Shown: positions 10,182-18,176, counted from the first letter of the stretch. The stretch: 49,090 nt of DNA from Spirochaetales bacterium (GCA_016928415.1 JAFGKU010000018.1:1-49090); one strand, 5' to 3'. Translations and numbers: made by a program. Notes: generated by a model not told the origin, from the letters alone.

Positions 10182-10772
10182 ATGAAGGTACCAAAATTTT
10201 TATACGGAACATACCCTGAGGTAAAAAAGAATTGCCGTGCAGTCGTCAAGTTATTGTTTAAAAAATATTCGTGGGATAACTTTACTTTTCAGGATTTATC
10301 ACAGGGTGAGTGTATAGATACAAATTCAATAAAAGGTATGATATATCTTGATGCTCCATCTCCTCGTTGGCGCGATGCACAATTTATTTACCCCGGTCTA
10401 TTTTCCGAAGAAATGATGAAATATAGGGATAAATTGCATAGAGAAAATCCTAATGAGGGTTCTGTTGAATGTTTATTTGATATTTGTCTATTGGAACCAT
10501 GGTCTATGTTGCTCCTGCTTTCCCTGAATACATACCAATGGATTATATTTGATAAAAAAAAATATTTTTCTGTTCTTTGTGATTTCTGGCATATTTTTGA
10601 TTCTGTAGGGGAAAAATTCGGCCCTGCGAGGAAAGAGCCAACAACATTATGGAAAACTCAAAACCTTTCACATCGAATATTATTTTCTTTAGGCGTTTCA
10701 CGGGAAGAATTAATGAGCGACCTCCCCGGCGGTCATATCAGGAATTTACTCGAAGCGCACCACTTGATCTGA
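10182..10772 (+). CDS. Hypothetical protein, candidate immunity protein for the upstream nuclease toxin
   Basis: A 196-aa protein that I do not recognise. Start ATG follows AAGGAT seven bases upstream (10168-10174). It has no signal peptide, so it is predicted cytosolic, with one hydrophobic stretch (LLLLSLNTYQWIIF) and many aromatic residues. The gene begins 41 bases after the giant toxin-like gene and ends 14 bases before the next one, on the same strand, so the three look co-transcribed. It is clearly more AT-rich than its neighbours, which matches the AT-rich toxin tip and suggests joint transfer. Position directly after a C-terminal nuclease domain, small size and cytosolic character fit an immunity protein. 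That role is inference from context only. Confidence 0.6.
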   Translation: MKVPKFLYGTYPEVKKNCRAVVKLLFKKYSWDNFTFQDLSQGECIDTNSIKGMIYLDAPSPRWRDAQFIYPGLFSEEMMKYRDKLHRENPNEGSVECLFDICLLEPWSMLLLLSLNTYQWIIFDKKKYFSVLCDFWHIFDSVGEKFGPARKEPTTLWKTQNLSHRILFSLGVSREELMSDLPGGHIRNLLEAHHLI

Positions 10773-10786
10773 AAGGAGGGATATGG

Positions 10787-11185
10787 ATGGGCGGAGAAGT
10801 ATGGCAATATTTTGTACCGCACCAGGATGACATAAAAAAGGCGCTCCACGACCTGAAGGAACAGGTGTTCCGGTCGGGAAAATACCGGGGAAGTGCCTCA
10901 GCCCCTGGTTCTATTGATGAGGCTATTGAGTCAATGGGTGAAATAGGCACGGCAAGCATCCTGGACATTACCCATATTTCCGAAAGCATGGAACCATGCG
11001 CCGTTTCACCTTTTTCCGAAGAAGACCTTGAATACTTTTTTGATACCACGATGCCGACGCATGAAACAATTGAACGAAATCATGATTTTTGGGACGATAT
11101 CGAGCGCGGCTGTGGCGTGTATATCATCGTCTATAAAAACGGAAAACCGGACGAAATTTTTTTCGGCGGGTATTCGTTTGACTAA
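10787..11185 (+). CDS. Uncharacterised small protein of a widespread family, toxin-locus accessory or second immunity candidate
   Basis: A 132-aa protein starting at the ATG at 10787, preceded by GGAGGG (10775-10780). The open frame extends upstream to 10649, but that part overlaps the previous gene out of frame and lacks a ribosome-binding site. It opens with EVWQYFVPHQDDIKKAL and ends with FFGGYSFD; from memory this matches a widespread uncharacterised family with a conserved WxYFVPYQ opening and FFxGYSFD end. It is acidic, with no signal peptide or membrane segment. Base composition is close to the genome average, unlike the AT-rich gene just before it. Its place in the same transcription unit suggests a second immunity or accessory function, but nothing in the sequence proves this. 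Confidence 0.65.
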   Translation: MGGEVWQYFVPHQDDIKKALHDLKEQVFRSGKYRGSASAPGSIDEAIESMGEIGTASILDITHISESMEPCAVSPFSEEDLEYFFDTTMPTHETIERNHDFWDDIERGCGVYIIVYKNGKPDEIFFGGYSFD

Positions 11186-11854
11186 ATATCGGGCGGTATC
11201 AAAAACAATACTAAATTAATAAAGCTTAGTATTATTTGATTCAAATATTAATGTATACGTAATCATATAGTTTGCTATTCAGAGATATCAGGATCTGAGT
11301 CAATGAAAAAATTTATATCCAAGTATTTTCCTTCGATTTCATACAGACTCACCTAAAAACAGAACCTCTATAACATAAAACAATCTTTGCGAGAAATTCT
11401 CCTGCCAGAGGCTTGCCCACCTCTTTTTCCCACAGAGGCCAGCCCAAACTCGACGACCTCGACTTCTTCATGCCTACCCACAGAACACTGAATCGCAGTA
11501 GCGATTTTTGTCTACGTACGAGGCATCAAAACGAAATAGTGTTTTTCTATCGGATGTATAAAATGGTGTATCCATAAATATATATCATTTAAAAAATATA
11601 TTTGTTAACTAATTTATCATTATTTAAGGATTTCTTATGGCGTGCCTTTATGTTTGGAGGGCGGAGCAGGAAGCCTGGCGGCATCTGAGCTTGAGATCGC
11701 TACTAAAGAAACGCTACTGCGTTTCTGGGTACTGCAGGGGGTCAGCGATTCTGGGTCCTGTGTGATGGCAAGCGAAGTAGAGCCGGGATTCCTGCGCAGC
11801 CCTGGAAATTGAAAAAAAAAGTTACGCCATAAAGAGTTCTTTTAGCGTCCCTGT
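11186..11854. other. Long intergenic region with no convincing gene
   Basis: About 670 bases separate the toxin-like cluster from the TPR gene promoter. The first 150 bases and 11535-11630 are AT-rich. A GC-richer island (about 11400-11530) holds a perfect 6-bp-stem hairpin, AATCGC-AGTA-GCGATT at 11491-11506, followed by a short T run, which could act as a rightward terminator. On the minus strand a 40-codon frame from ATG at 11471 to a stop near 11349 exists but has no recognisable product. The second island (11635-11832) is listed separately. No tRNA-like or known riboswitch fold is apparent. Confidence 0.55.
11635..11832. repeat. About 200-bp non-coding element with 9-bp terminal inverted repeats
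   Basis: The sequence TTATGGCGT (11635-11643) recurs inverted as ACGCCATAA (11824-11832). Between them is GC-richer DNA without an ORF, containing a perfect 7-bp-stem hairpin, GAAACGC-TACT-GCGTTTC (11708-11725). Its core CGCTACTGCG is the same core found, inverted, in the hairpin at 11491-11506. This could be a miniature inverted-repeat element or an intergenic dispersed repeat. One copy in one window cannot prove mobility, and I see no clear target-site duplication. Confidence 0.35.
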
Positions 11855-11883
11855 TTGACAGCGGCACTTAAATAAATTAAGCT
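11855..11883 (+). promoter_or_regulatory. Sigma70-like promoter of the TPR gene
   Basis: TTGACA (11855-11860), 17-base spacer, TAAGCT (11878-11883). The -10 box ends nine bases before the ATG at 11893, leaving an untranslated leader of about three bases and no Shine-Dalgarno. Confidence 0.55.
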
Positions 11884-11892
11884 TTTCTTAGT

Positions 11893-13263
11893 ATGTGGGA
11901 AAACATCATTATTTACGTGTCCATAGGCCTTGTGGCGGCAGGCGGATTGTTCTTTGCGCTTAAATCTTTCCTGATACCGCTCCGTGTCTCTTACCTTATC
12001 AGGCTGATGGACCAGAATAAACTCGGTCTGGCCCTGAGGACGGCGAAGCGGATGATCACCAAGGAACCAAACAATTTCGAGGCGCATTACCTGCTTTCCG
12101 AATGTTATACCCGTGACCAGAAACCCGAACTTGCCTTCATGGAATTGAAAATAGTGAGCCAGATTTCCAAGTTTTCCAGTATTTGTCCTGAAGCGGAATT
12201 CAGGAAGAAAATTGCCGGAATGTACGCCCAGTTCGGGCAGGCCGAGGAGGCATTGAAGGAATATTTGATGCTTATCCGTCTTCAGCCGAACAATACCGAA
12301 TATCTGCTTCTGGCGGGTGAGCTGTTCGAGGAGCGGAACAAACCCGATGTGGCCCTTGCCTATTACCAGAAGGTAATAAAAATGGACAGCGGTAATGCGG
12401 AAGGCCATTTGCGGCTCGGCCGGCTTTTTTTCAACCGCAAGCAATACATAGAAGCGCAGGCCGAACTGGAGAAAGCGGTCAGCCTTGGGGCGGGAACGGG
12501 CGAAGCCTTTTTCTTCCTCGGTAAAATCTGCAAGGAAAACCATGATTACAACGCGGCATTGAATTATCTTGACAAGGCGGTCAAGGATGCCGATATGCGG
12601 ATGCGGGTGCTCGTGGAACGGGGAAGTTCTTTCCTCCTTCTGGGTAATTTTGACGGGGCCATTTCAGACCTGGAGCGGGCCGTATCCATGATCGAGGAGG
12701 AGAATGATACGATAAGCCTCTATGCCCGGTATTACCTGGGCCAGGCGTATGAGAAGGCCAAGAACATCGATAAAGCCATAGACCAATGGGAAAAAATTTA
12801 TGCCGTTAAAGCGGTATTCAGGGATGTCGGTGAGAAATTGAGCAAATACCAGGAATTCAGGACCGATGACCTTGTCAAGGACTACCTGACGGCGTCCAAC
12901 GAAGATTATATCGGTATGTGCCGCAAAGTAGTGTATGCAATGGGATTGACCGTGCAGGACATCAATCCCGTGCGCAATGGCTGCCAGGTTGTGGCCATTG
13001 ACGAGGAATCGAGCAAATGGCGCAACATCAAGAAGCTTCCCAAGCTCATCCTGTTTTTAAGGGTTGCCGAACGGATCGATGAACCGCTTATCCGGAGGTT
13101 CATAGAGGAAATGAAAGTGGCGCGCATCAGCCGGGGTTCTATCATCACCAGTTCCGATTTTTCCCCGAAGGCCGAGGAATTCGTTACCTCCCGTCCCGTT
13201 GAGCTTGTCAACAAGGAAAGGCTCCAGATACTGCTGAACGAAGCCAAGAAAATTCCTGATTGA
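11893..13263 (+). CDS. Membrane-anchored TPR protein with C-terminal Mrr-like (restriction-endonuclease-fold) segment
   Basis: A 456-aa protein. One N-terminal membrane segment (about residues 5-25) places the rest in the cytosol. Residues about 30-310 are tetratricopeptide repeats with typical A-x-x-Y/L-x-x-A-L patterns (for example GQAEEALKEYLMLI and KNIDKAIDQWEKI), a protein-protein interaction scaffold. The last 110 residues (about 345-456) resemble the end of Mrr-type domains: the SRGSIITSSDFSPKAEEF then VELVNKERLQILL pattern resembles the Mrr strand-helix pair. I do not see a complete catalytic D...ExK set, so the domain is probably structural. Treponemes carry similar TPR proteins of unknown role. 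There is no ribosome-binding site; see the near-leaderless promoter just upstream. Confidence 0.75.
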   Translation: MWENIIIYVSIGLVAAGGLFFALKSFLIPLRVSYLIRLMDQNKLGLALRTAKRMITKEPNNFEAHYLLSECYTRDQKPELAFMELKIVSQISKFSSICPEAEFRKKIAGMYAQFGQAEEALKEYLMLIRLQPNNTEYLLLAGELFEERNKPDVALAYYQKVIKMDSGNAEGHLRLGRLFFNRKQYIEAQAELEKAVSLGAGTGEAFFFLGKICKENHDYNAALNYLDKAVKDADMRMRVLVERGSSFLLLGNFDGAISDLERAVSMIEEENDTISLYARYYLGQAYEKAKNIDKAIDQWEKIYAVKAVFRDVGEKLSKYQEFRTDDLVKDYLTASNEDYIGMCRKVVYAMGLTVQDINPVRNGCQVVAIDEESSKWRNIKKLPKLILFLRVAERIDEPLIRRFIEEMKVARISRGSIITSSDFSPKAEEFVTSRPVELVNKERLQILLNEAKKIPD

Positions 13264-13352
13264 AGCTTAAATAAATCATCTCATATATTCCCGATAGTAA
13301 TTCATTGGAAATTTGGTATCTCATTGATTATCCTGATATGAGGGAGGACGGT

Positions 13353-14414
13353 ATGAAATATGTGAGAGTGTTTTGGGTCTGCCTGGTGCTTTTTATTCCA
13401 TTGGTTGCCATATTTGGCCAGGAAAACAGCATCGGCGACATAAAATGGGAAGAAAGCGATTACCAGGGAAAGCTCGGCCTCAAATTTATGATTAATGACG
13501 TTTATGTCTACGGTTTAAAGGGAAATACGGTAACGTTCGCCTTCAGGGTAAAGCAGGGGAATAAGTGGGTTAAAGATACATTGGTAAAGGTCCCCAACGT
13601 GGACCTTCCGTACGACGACAGCTACTTCAAGGAAGCCTGCTGGTTCTTTTATTCGTACGATAAACTGGAGAAGAGCGGCGGGAAGGATTTTCTGGGCTAC
13701 TTCTACGTGGTCAATGAAGCGACAAACAAGTCTGTGGCGGTCAAGAAAATCGAATTTACCACCAAGACCATATTCGATTATTTCAGGGAGAATGCGGCAA
13801 GGTTTGAAACCCATCCGCAGAGCCAGAAATACTACATAGATTACGATATTGCCGATGAATGGGTTTTTGTGGACCTGGAAGCGTATAAAACCGTGCTCAT
13901 CAACCAGTACAAGGTGCTCATATCCAGCTTCAGGCTTAACCGGGACGGTACGGGCCTGTTCACGAAAAACCTGTGGGCCCTGTTGAAAAACGGCACCATC
14001 GGGAAAGAGACGACGCTGACCAATGAAATTATCTGGGCCGTGGAAGTCTATTACACGGAGGACAACCGTCCGGTAACGCTCATAAAAACAGTTTTCGTGG
14101 AGGATAAAAGCGTTCTGTACCTTTATTACTTTCTCAAGGGAGGTACGCTCACCTGCCTCGTCTGGGATCATGTGAACCAGGTTGCGGGAACGACACCGTA
14201 TACGATGATAGCAAAGAAGGAATGGGACCGGCAGTGGAACAAAACGAAAAAAAGCCTGGAAAAAACCCTCTACGATTTTTATATCGCAAAGCAGCAGATC
14301 GATCAGCAGCGGCTAAGCAACATGATGATGACCAGCTATATGGGGACGCAGATGTTCAATGGGTTTTCAAACCTGATGGCGGGGAATTCCTGGTCCGGAA
14401 TGCCAATCTATTGA
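13353..14414 (+). CDS. Secreted protein of unknown function
   Basis: A 353-aa protein. The ATG at 13353 is chosen because GGGAGGAC lies just upstream and an N-terminal signal peptide follows at once (hydrophobic residues 5-21, likely cleavage after IFG); an in-frame start at 13305 would bury the signal. The mature part alternates short beta-strand-like stretches rich in Tyr, Lys and Asp, with a Met/Gln/Asn-rich C-terminus (LSNMMMTSYMGTQMFNG). I do not recognise the family. It follows the TPR gene by 89 bases and converges on metA with only nine bases between the stops. Likely a periplasmic or outer-surface protein. Confidence 0.65.
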   Translation: MKYVRVFWVCLVLFIPLVAIFGQENSIGDIKWEESDYQGKLGLKFMINDVYVYGLKGNTVTFAFRVKQGNKWVKDTLVKVPNVDLPYDDSYFKEACWFFYSYDKLEKSGGKDFLGYFYVVNEATNKSVAVKKIEFTTKTIFDYFRENAARFETHPQSQKYYIDYDIADEWVFVDLEAYKTVLINQYKVLISSFRLNRDGTGLFTKNLWALLKNGTIGKETTLTNEIIWAVEVYYTEDNRPVTLIKTVFVEDKSVLYLYYFLKGGTLTCLVWDHVNQVAGTTPYTMIAKKEWDRQWNKTKKSLEKTLYDFYIAKQQIDQQRLSNMMMTSYMGTQMFNGFSNLMAGNSWSGMPIY

Positions 14415-14423
14415 TTGAAGGAT

Positions 14424-15317
14424 TCAATACATGGTGGTTTCTTTGACAAAGCGGATCCATTGAGAGAAAAGCTCTGTCCTGTGTGCCCGCCAGCGGTTCA
14501 AGGGTTTGGCTATGTCAAAGTTCACGGGCGGCTCCACGTCCGTTCTACCCTTTTTACTGTCGCGTTCATATTCGTCTATCAACCTCTGGGGTTCGTATTC
14601 GGGATGCCCCAGGTGCATGAGAAACCGGTTGTCCGTACTCTCGAAAATCGTGTAACCGACTTCCTTGCCGGCATAAGCCAGCAGGTTGACGGTGCCTTTG
14701 TCCCTTTCCTTTTCCAGCACGTCATCCGGTATGCCGGAATGCCTTGACTGGGGGCAGAAAAATACGTCGTCCATGTTGCCCGTTATCCTGTGATTCGGCA
14801 CTAAATTTTGTGTTTCGTATACCCCGAAAATTTTTTTGGGAAATACGGTCTTGTTGATCCCCAGGAATTTGGCAAGGGCCAGCCCGCCCCAGCAGATGCC
14901 GAATGTCGACGCTATGTTCCGGCGGGCATACCGGAAAATCCGTGTCAATTCATCCCAGTAGGCAACTTCTTCAAACGGGATTTCCTCCACCGGCGCGCCC
15001 GTAAGGAGAAGGGCATCGAGACGCTGTTTGGCAATGGCATCCTCAAAGTAGACATAGATGTTCTCCAGGTGCTTCTGGTTGGTACTCGAATAGACGTGTG
15101 ATCTCAAGCGTACCCAGACCGGTTCAATCTGCATGACCGAACAGCCTAAAGGCTGGAGCAGGCTGAATTCATAAGCTTCCGCCTGGGGCATTATGTTCAA
15201 AATGCCGATACGCAGGGCCCTTAAGTCTTCCCTCATGGCCTGCTGCTGGCTGATGCAGAGGACCTGGGCTTTTTCCAGGTCCTTTTTGATATGATATTCT
15301 TCCGGTATTACAATCAT
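14424..15317 (-). CDS. metAA: Homoserine O-acetyltransferase, MetA family
   Basis: A 297-aa protein of normal length for the MetA family, which activates homoserine for methionine synthesis in the cytosol. Family marks: LNIMP (40-44), TGAPVE (106-111), catalytic Cys142 in GICWGG, and the His238/Glu240 pair in GHPEY. Residue 111 is Glu; in characterised MetA proteins Glu111 favours acetyl-CoA while Gly favours succinyl-CoA, so an acetyltransferase is predicted. That fits the upstream O-acetylhomoserine sulfhydrylase gene. It is the last gene of the leftward rrf2-cysK-metY-metA run, 70 bases after metY, with GGGGAAG before the ATG. Confidence 0.93.
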   Translation of the reverse strand: MIVIPEEYHIKKDLEKAQVLCISQQQAMREDLRALRIGILNIMPQAEAYEFSLLQPLGCSVMQIEPVWVRLRSHVYSSTNQKHLENIYVYFEDAIAKQRLDALLLTGAPVEEIPFEEVAYWDELTRIFRYARRNIASTFGICWGGLALAKFLGINKTVFPKKIFGVYETQNLVPNHRITGNMDDVFFCPQSRHSGIPDDVLEKERDKGTVNLLAYAGKEVGYTIFESTDNRFLMHLGHPEYEPQRLIDEYERDSKKGRTDVEPPVNFDIAKPLNRWRAHRTELFSQWIRFVKETTMY

Positions 15318-15387
15318 ACGCTACTTCCCCTTATGGTATCCATAAAAATAATCAATAATCCCTTTTCTGTGAAGGCCTCCCGCATAG

Positions 15388-16683
15388 TTATATCGAGGCC
15401 AGGGCCTGCTCCAAATCCGCTATAAGATCATCCGAATGTTCCAGTCCGATCGAAAGCCTGACGAGGTCCTGCGTAAGCCCGGAGGAAAGCTGTTCCTCCT
15501 CCGATAATTGTGAATGGCTCGTGCTGGCCGGGTGGAGAGCCAGGCTTTTTGCGTCGCCGACATTCGCCAGATGTGAAAAAAGTTTCAGGTTTTCGATGAG
15601 TGTTTCGCCGGCCTTTTTACCGCCTTTTACGCCGAAAACAACCATTCCGCCGAATCCGTTTTTCAGGTATTTGACGGCGACGGCATGGGACGGGTCTTCC
15701 TCCAGCCCGGGATACCTTATCCATGATACCTTTGGATGATCTTTGAGGAACCTGGCTATCCTGAGGGCATTGGCACAATGCCGTTCCATCCGAAGGGGCA
15801 GAGTTTCTATGCCCTGGAGGAATATCCAGGCATTGTCCGGCGATATACAGGCACCGAGGTTCCTTAAGGGGACCGTCCTCATTCTCAGTATGAAGGCAAG
15901 GGGCGTCAGGTCGCCCAGATCATGCGCCCACTTGAGGCCGTGGTAGCTGGGGTCCGGCTTGTTATAGAGAGGGAACCTGGGATTATCGGCCCATTTGAAT
16001 TTTCCCGAATCCACAGCAACGCCGCCGATCGCCGAACCATGTCCGCCGAGCCACTTTGTCAGGGAATGAACCACGATATCGGCGCCATGCTCGATGGGCC
16101 TTAAGAGGTAAGGCGTGGTGAACGTCGAATCGACTATCAACGGTATGCCTTCGGCATGCGCCACATCGGCCACTGCCGAAATATCCGTCACATCAAGGAC
16201 GGGATTGCCTATCGTTTCTATATAGAGAGCCTTTGTTTTTTCCGTGATAGCGGCCTTGAAATTGGCAGGGTTATCCGGTTTGACGAACTTGACCGTGATC
16301 CCGAACTGCGGCAGGATGCTGCTGAACATGGTGTAGGATCCGCCGTACAGGTTGTTTCCCGAGACTATTTCATCACCCGTTTCACAGAGATTGATTATCG
16401 AATAGAAAATGGCCGAAGTACCGGATGCAAGGGCCAGTCCTGCCGCGCCGCCCTCCAGCAGGGCAACCCTGTCTTCCAGGACGGCCTGTGTGGGATTCAT
16501 GATGCGCGTGTAAATGTTTCCCAGTTCCTTCAGTGCAAATAGGTTTGCCGCGTGTTCGGTATTCTTGAACACGTACGATGAAGTTCTGTACACGGGTACT
16601 CCCCTTGACAATGTATCCGAATCGGGTTTTTGTCCTCCATGTAATGCCAATGTTTCGAATTTATAATTTTTCTTGTCTCCCAT
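15388..16683 (-). CDS. metY: O-acetylhomoserine sulfhydrylase (aminocarboxypropyltransferase)
   Basis: A 431-aa PLP enzyme of the Cys/Met metabolism family. It makes homocysteine from O-acetylhomoserine and sulfide. The N-terminal ETLALHGGQ motif, YTRIMNPT, ASGTSAIF, and the Schiff-base Lys210 in VHSLTKWLGGHG are characteristic of the long MetY branch, which has extra C-terminal insertions compared with MetB/MetC. Start ATG follows AAAGGAG. It lies between cysK (30 bases upstream) and metA (70 bases downstream) in one operon, so sulfide can be routed to cysteine or to homocysteine. Confidence 0.95.
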   Translation of the reverse strand: MGDKKNYKFETLALHGGQKPDSDTLSRGVPVYRTSSYVFKNTEHAANLFALKELGNIYTRIMNPTQAVLEDRVALLEGGAAGLALASGTSAIFYSIINLCETGDEIVSGNNLYGGSYTMFSSILPQFGITVKFVKPDNPANFKAAITEKTKALYIETIGNPVLDVTDISAVADVAHAEGIPLIVDSTFTTPYLLRPIEHGADIVVHSLTKWLGGHGSAIGGVAVDSGKFKWADNPRFPLYNKPDPSYHGLKWAHDLGDLTPLAFILRMRTVPLRNLGACISPDNAWIFLQGIETLPLRMERHCANALRIARFLKDHPKVSWIRYPGLEEDPSHAVAVKYLKNGFGGMVVFGVKGGKKAGETLIENLKLFSHLANVGDAKSLALHPASTSHSQLSEEEQLSSGLTQDLVRLSIGLEHSDDLIADLEQALASI

Positions 16684-16713
16684 TTTTTGTTCTCCTTTAA
16701 GTAAATAAGTATT

Positions 16714-17625
16714 CTACCAGATCGAAAGATACCGTTCCCCCGTGTCAGGGAGCACGGCTACAATTATCCTGCCCTTGTTTTCCGGCCTGCCGGCAATTTT
16801 TAATGCCGCCGCCGTGCTTGCCCCGCTGGACACGCCGGCTAATATACCTTCTTCCCGTGCCAGCCTGACAGCCATGGCATGTGCTTCTTCGCTTGTTACC
16901 GTGACAACTTCGTCAATGAGATCCGTTTGAAGAATGTCGGGTATAAAACCGGCGCCTATGCCCTGTATCTTGTGCGGTCCAGGACCCCCGCCCGAAAGCA
17001 CGGGCGATTCGGCCGGCTCTACCGCAACGATTTTTATTCCCTTGTTCCTTGATTTCAGAACAGAGCCCACTCCGGTGAGTGTTCCGCCCGTTCCTACGCC
17101 CGCTATAAAAAAGTCCAGTTTTCCGTCAGTGTCTTTGAGGATTTCTTCGGCGGTTGTCCGTCTGTGAATTTCGGGATTGGCCGGATTCTTGAACTGCTGG
17201 GGCATGAAAGAGCCGGGAGTCTGTTTTACGAGATCCTCGGCTTTTTGCACCGCTCCTTTCATTCCCTCTTTGGCCGGGGTAAGTACCAGTTCGGCGCCGA
17301 AATGGGTAAGGAGTTTCCTTCTTTCAATGGACATGCTCTCCGGCATTGTAAGAATCAGTTTATACCCGCGCTGGGCGCAGACGAACGCCAGGCCGATACC
17401 CGTGTTGCCGCTTGTCGGTTCAATGATAACGGTACCCTGTTTTACATGGCCCTTTTTCTCGCCGTCTTCAATCATTGAGATGGCAATCCTGTCTTTTACG
17501 CTTGAACAGGGATTGAAAAATTCCAGTTTGGCCACAATTGTCGCTCCCGTACCGGCTGAAACCTTGTTCAGCCTGACCAGGGGAGTATTTCCTATTAATT
17601 TCGTTATATTTTCCGCTATTTTCAT
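16714..17625 (-). CDS. cysK: Cysteine synthase (O-acetylserine sulfhydrylase)
   Basis: A 303-aa cytosolic PLP enzyme converting O-acetylserine and sulfide to cysteine. PLP Lys44 sits in the SSVKDR motif, the substrate loop PTSGNTG spans 70-76, the phosphate-binding loop [10 protein letters not shown] is present, and the end PDTGERYLS is typical of CysK. AAAGGAG precedes the ATG. The gene starts 18 bases after the rrf2 stop and is followed by metY. No serine acetyltransferase (cysE) is present in this window. Confidence 0.95.
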   Translation of the reverse strand: MKIAENITKLIGNTPLVRLNKVSAGTGATIVAKLEFFNPCSSVKDRIAISMIEDGEKKGHVKQGTVIIEPTSGNTGIGLAFVCAQRGYKLILTMPESMSIERRKLLTHFGAELVLTPAKEGMKGAVQKAEDLVKQTPGSFMPQQFKNPANPEIHRRTTAEEILKDTDGKLDFFIAGVGTGGTLTGVGSVLKSRNKGIKIVAVEPAESPVLSGGGPGPHKIQGIGAGFIPDILQTDLIDEVVTVTSEEAHAMAVRLAREEGILAGVSSGASTAAALKIAGRPENKGRIIVAVLPDTGERYLSIW

Positions 17626-17643
17626 GAAAAACTCCTTTCCAAT

Positions 17644-18087
17644 TTATATATGGTACACAATAACGTTCTTTTTAAAATTCATCTCCGTTTCCCTGGCCAG
17701 GCTTTTGAGTGTAATGGACTCCAGCAGGGACACAATTGATTGATTTAAACGGCTCCATACATTCCGGGCCGTACAATACGTATTGCGGTCACAGAGGGCG
17801 GGATCATTTATACATTCCACGATATCCATTTCCCCTTCCAGAATGGTGACTATGTCATAGACCGTTACCTCGTCCGGGGGTTTTGAGAGGATGTATCCTC
17901 CGGATGAACCGCGGATGGAATGAACAAAGCCGGAATTTTTCAGCGGAATGATGATCTGGCTTAAATATTTCAGGGAAATCTCTTCGCGCCTGGCAATTTC
18001 ATTAAGATTCAAGGCCCCCTTATTATAGTTAAGCGCCAGTTCAATCATTAAGCGTAACCCATACCGTGTACGTTTTGACAATTTCAT
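17644..18087 (-). CDS. Rrf2-family transcription regulator with IscR-like cysteine triad
   Basis: A 147-aa protein. The ATG at 18087 (AAGG eight bases upstream) is preferred over an in-frame TTG at 18093, since MKLSKRTRYGLR is the usual family opening. Residues 1-65 form the winged-helix DNA-binding region (LNEIARREEISLKYLSQI, then IRGSSGGY). Cys92, Cys99 and Cys105 match the spacing class of the [2Fe-2S]-binding triad of IscR, whereas CymR-type cysteine regulators generally lack it. It is the first gene of the cysK-metY-metA operon, so it probably controls sulfur assimilation in response to Fe-S status or cysteine. An inverted repeat over its own -10 box suggests autoregulation. The family is firm; the ligand is inferred. 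Confidence 0.88.
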   Translation of the reverse strand: MKLSKRTRYGLRLMIELALNYNKGALNLNEIARREEISLKYLSQIIIPLKNSGFVHSIRGSSGGYILSKPPDEVTVYDIVTILEGEMDIVECINDPALCDRNTYCTARNVWSRLNQSIVSLLESITLKSLARETEMNFKKNVIVYHI

Positions 18088-18097
18088 ATTCAATACC

Positions 18098-18137
18098 TTA
18101 CTAAAACGATAGTATTAGTAATAAATGAAATAGTCAA
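18098..18137 (-). promoter_or_regulatory. Promoter of the sulfur operon with overlapping Rrf2-type operator
   Basis: Read leftward: TTGACT (18132-18137), 17-base spacer, TACTAT (18109-18114). The perfect inverted repeat TTACTAA (18098-18104) / TTAGTAA (18115-18121) has a ten-base spacer that encloses the whole -10 box, and a nested TACTA/TAGTA pair lies inside. This is where an Rrf2 dimer would block polymerase. The assignment to this Rrf2 protein is inferred from adjacency. Confidence 0.6.
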
Positions 18138-18176
18138 CTTGTTTTGTAATTTTTTTTCATTTTTTTTACTATTTTA

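Noticed and set aside
10649-10786. Longer start for the 132-aa protein
   Set aside because: Overlaps the previous gene out of frame; the GGAGGG-preceded ATG at 10787 matches the family opening.
11842-12543. Long antisense frame (233 aa) inside the TPR gene
   Set aside because: Antisense shadow of a clear TPR protein; no ribosome-binding site and no family features.
13515-14171. Antisense frame of 218 aa in the secreted-protein gene
   Set aside because: The sense strand has a signal peptide and ribosome-binding site; the antisense product has neither.
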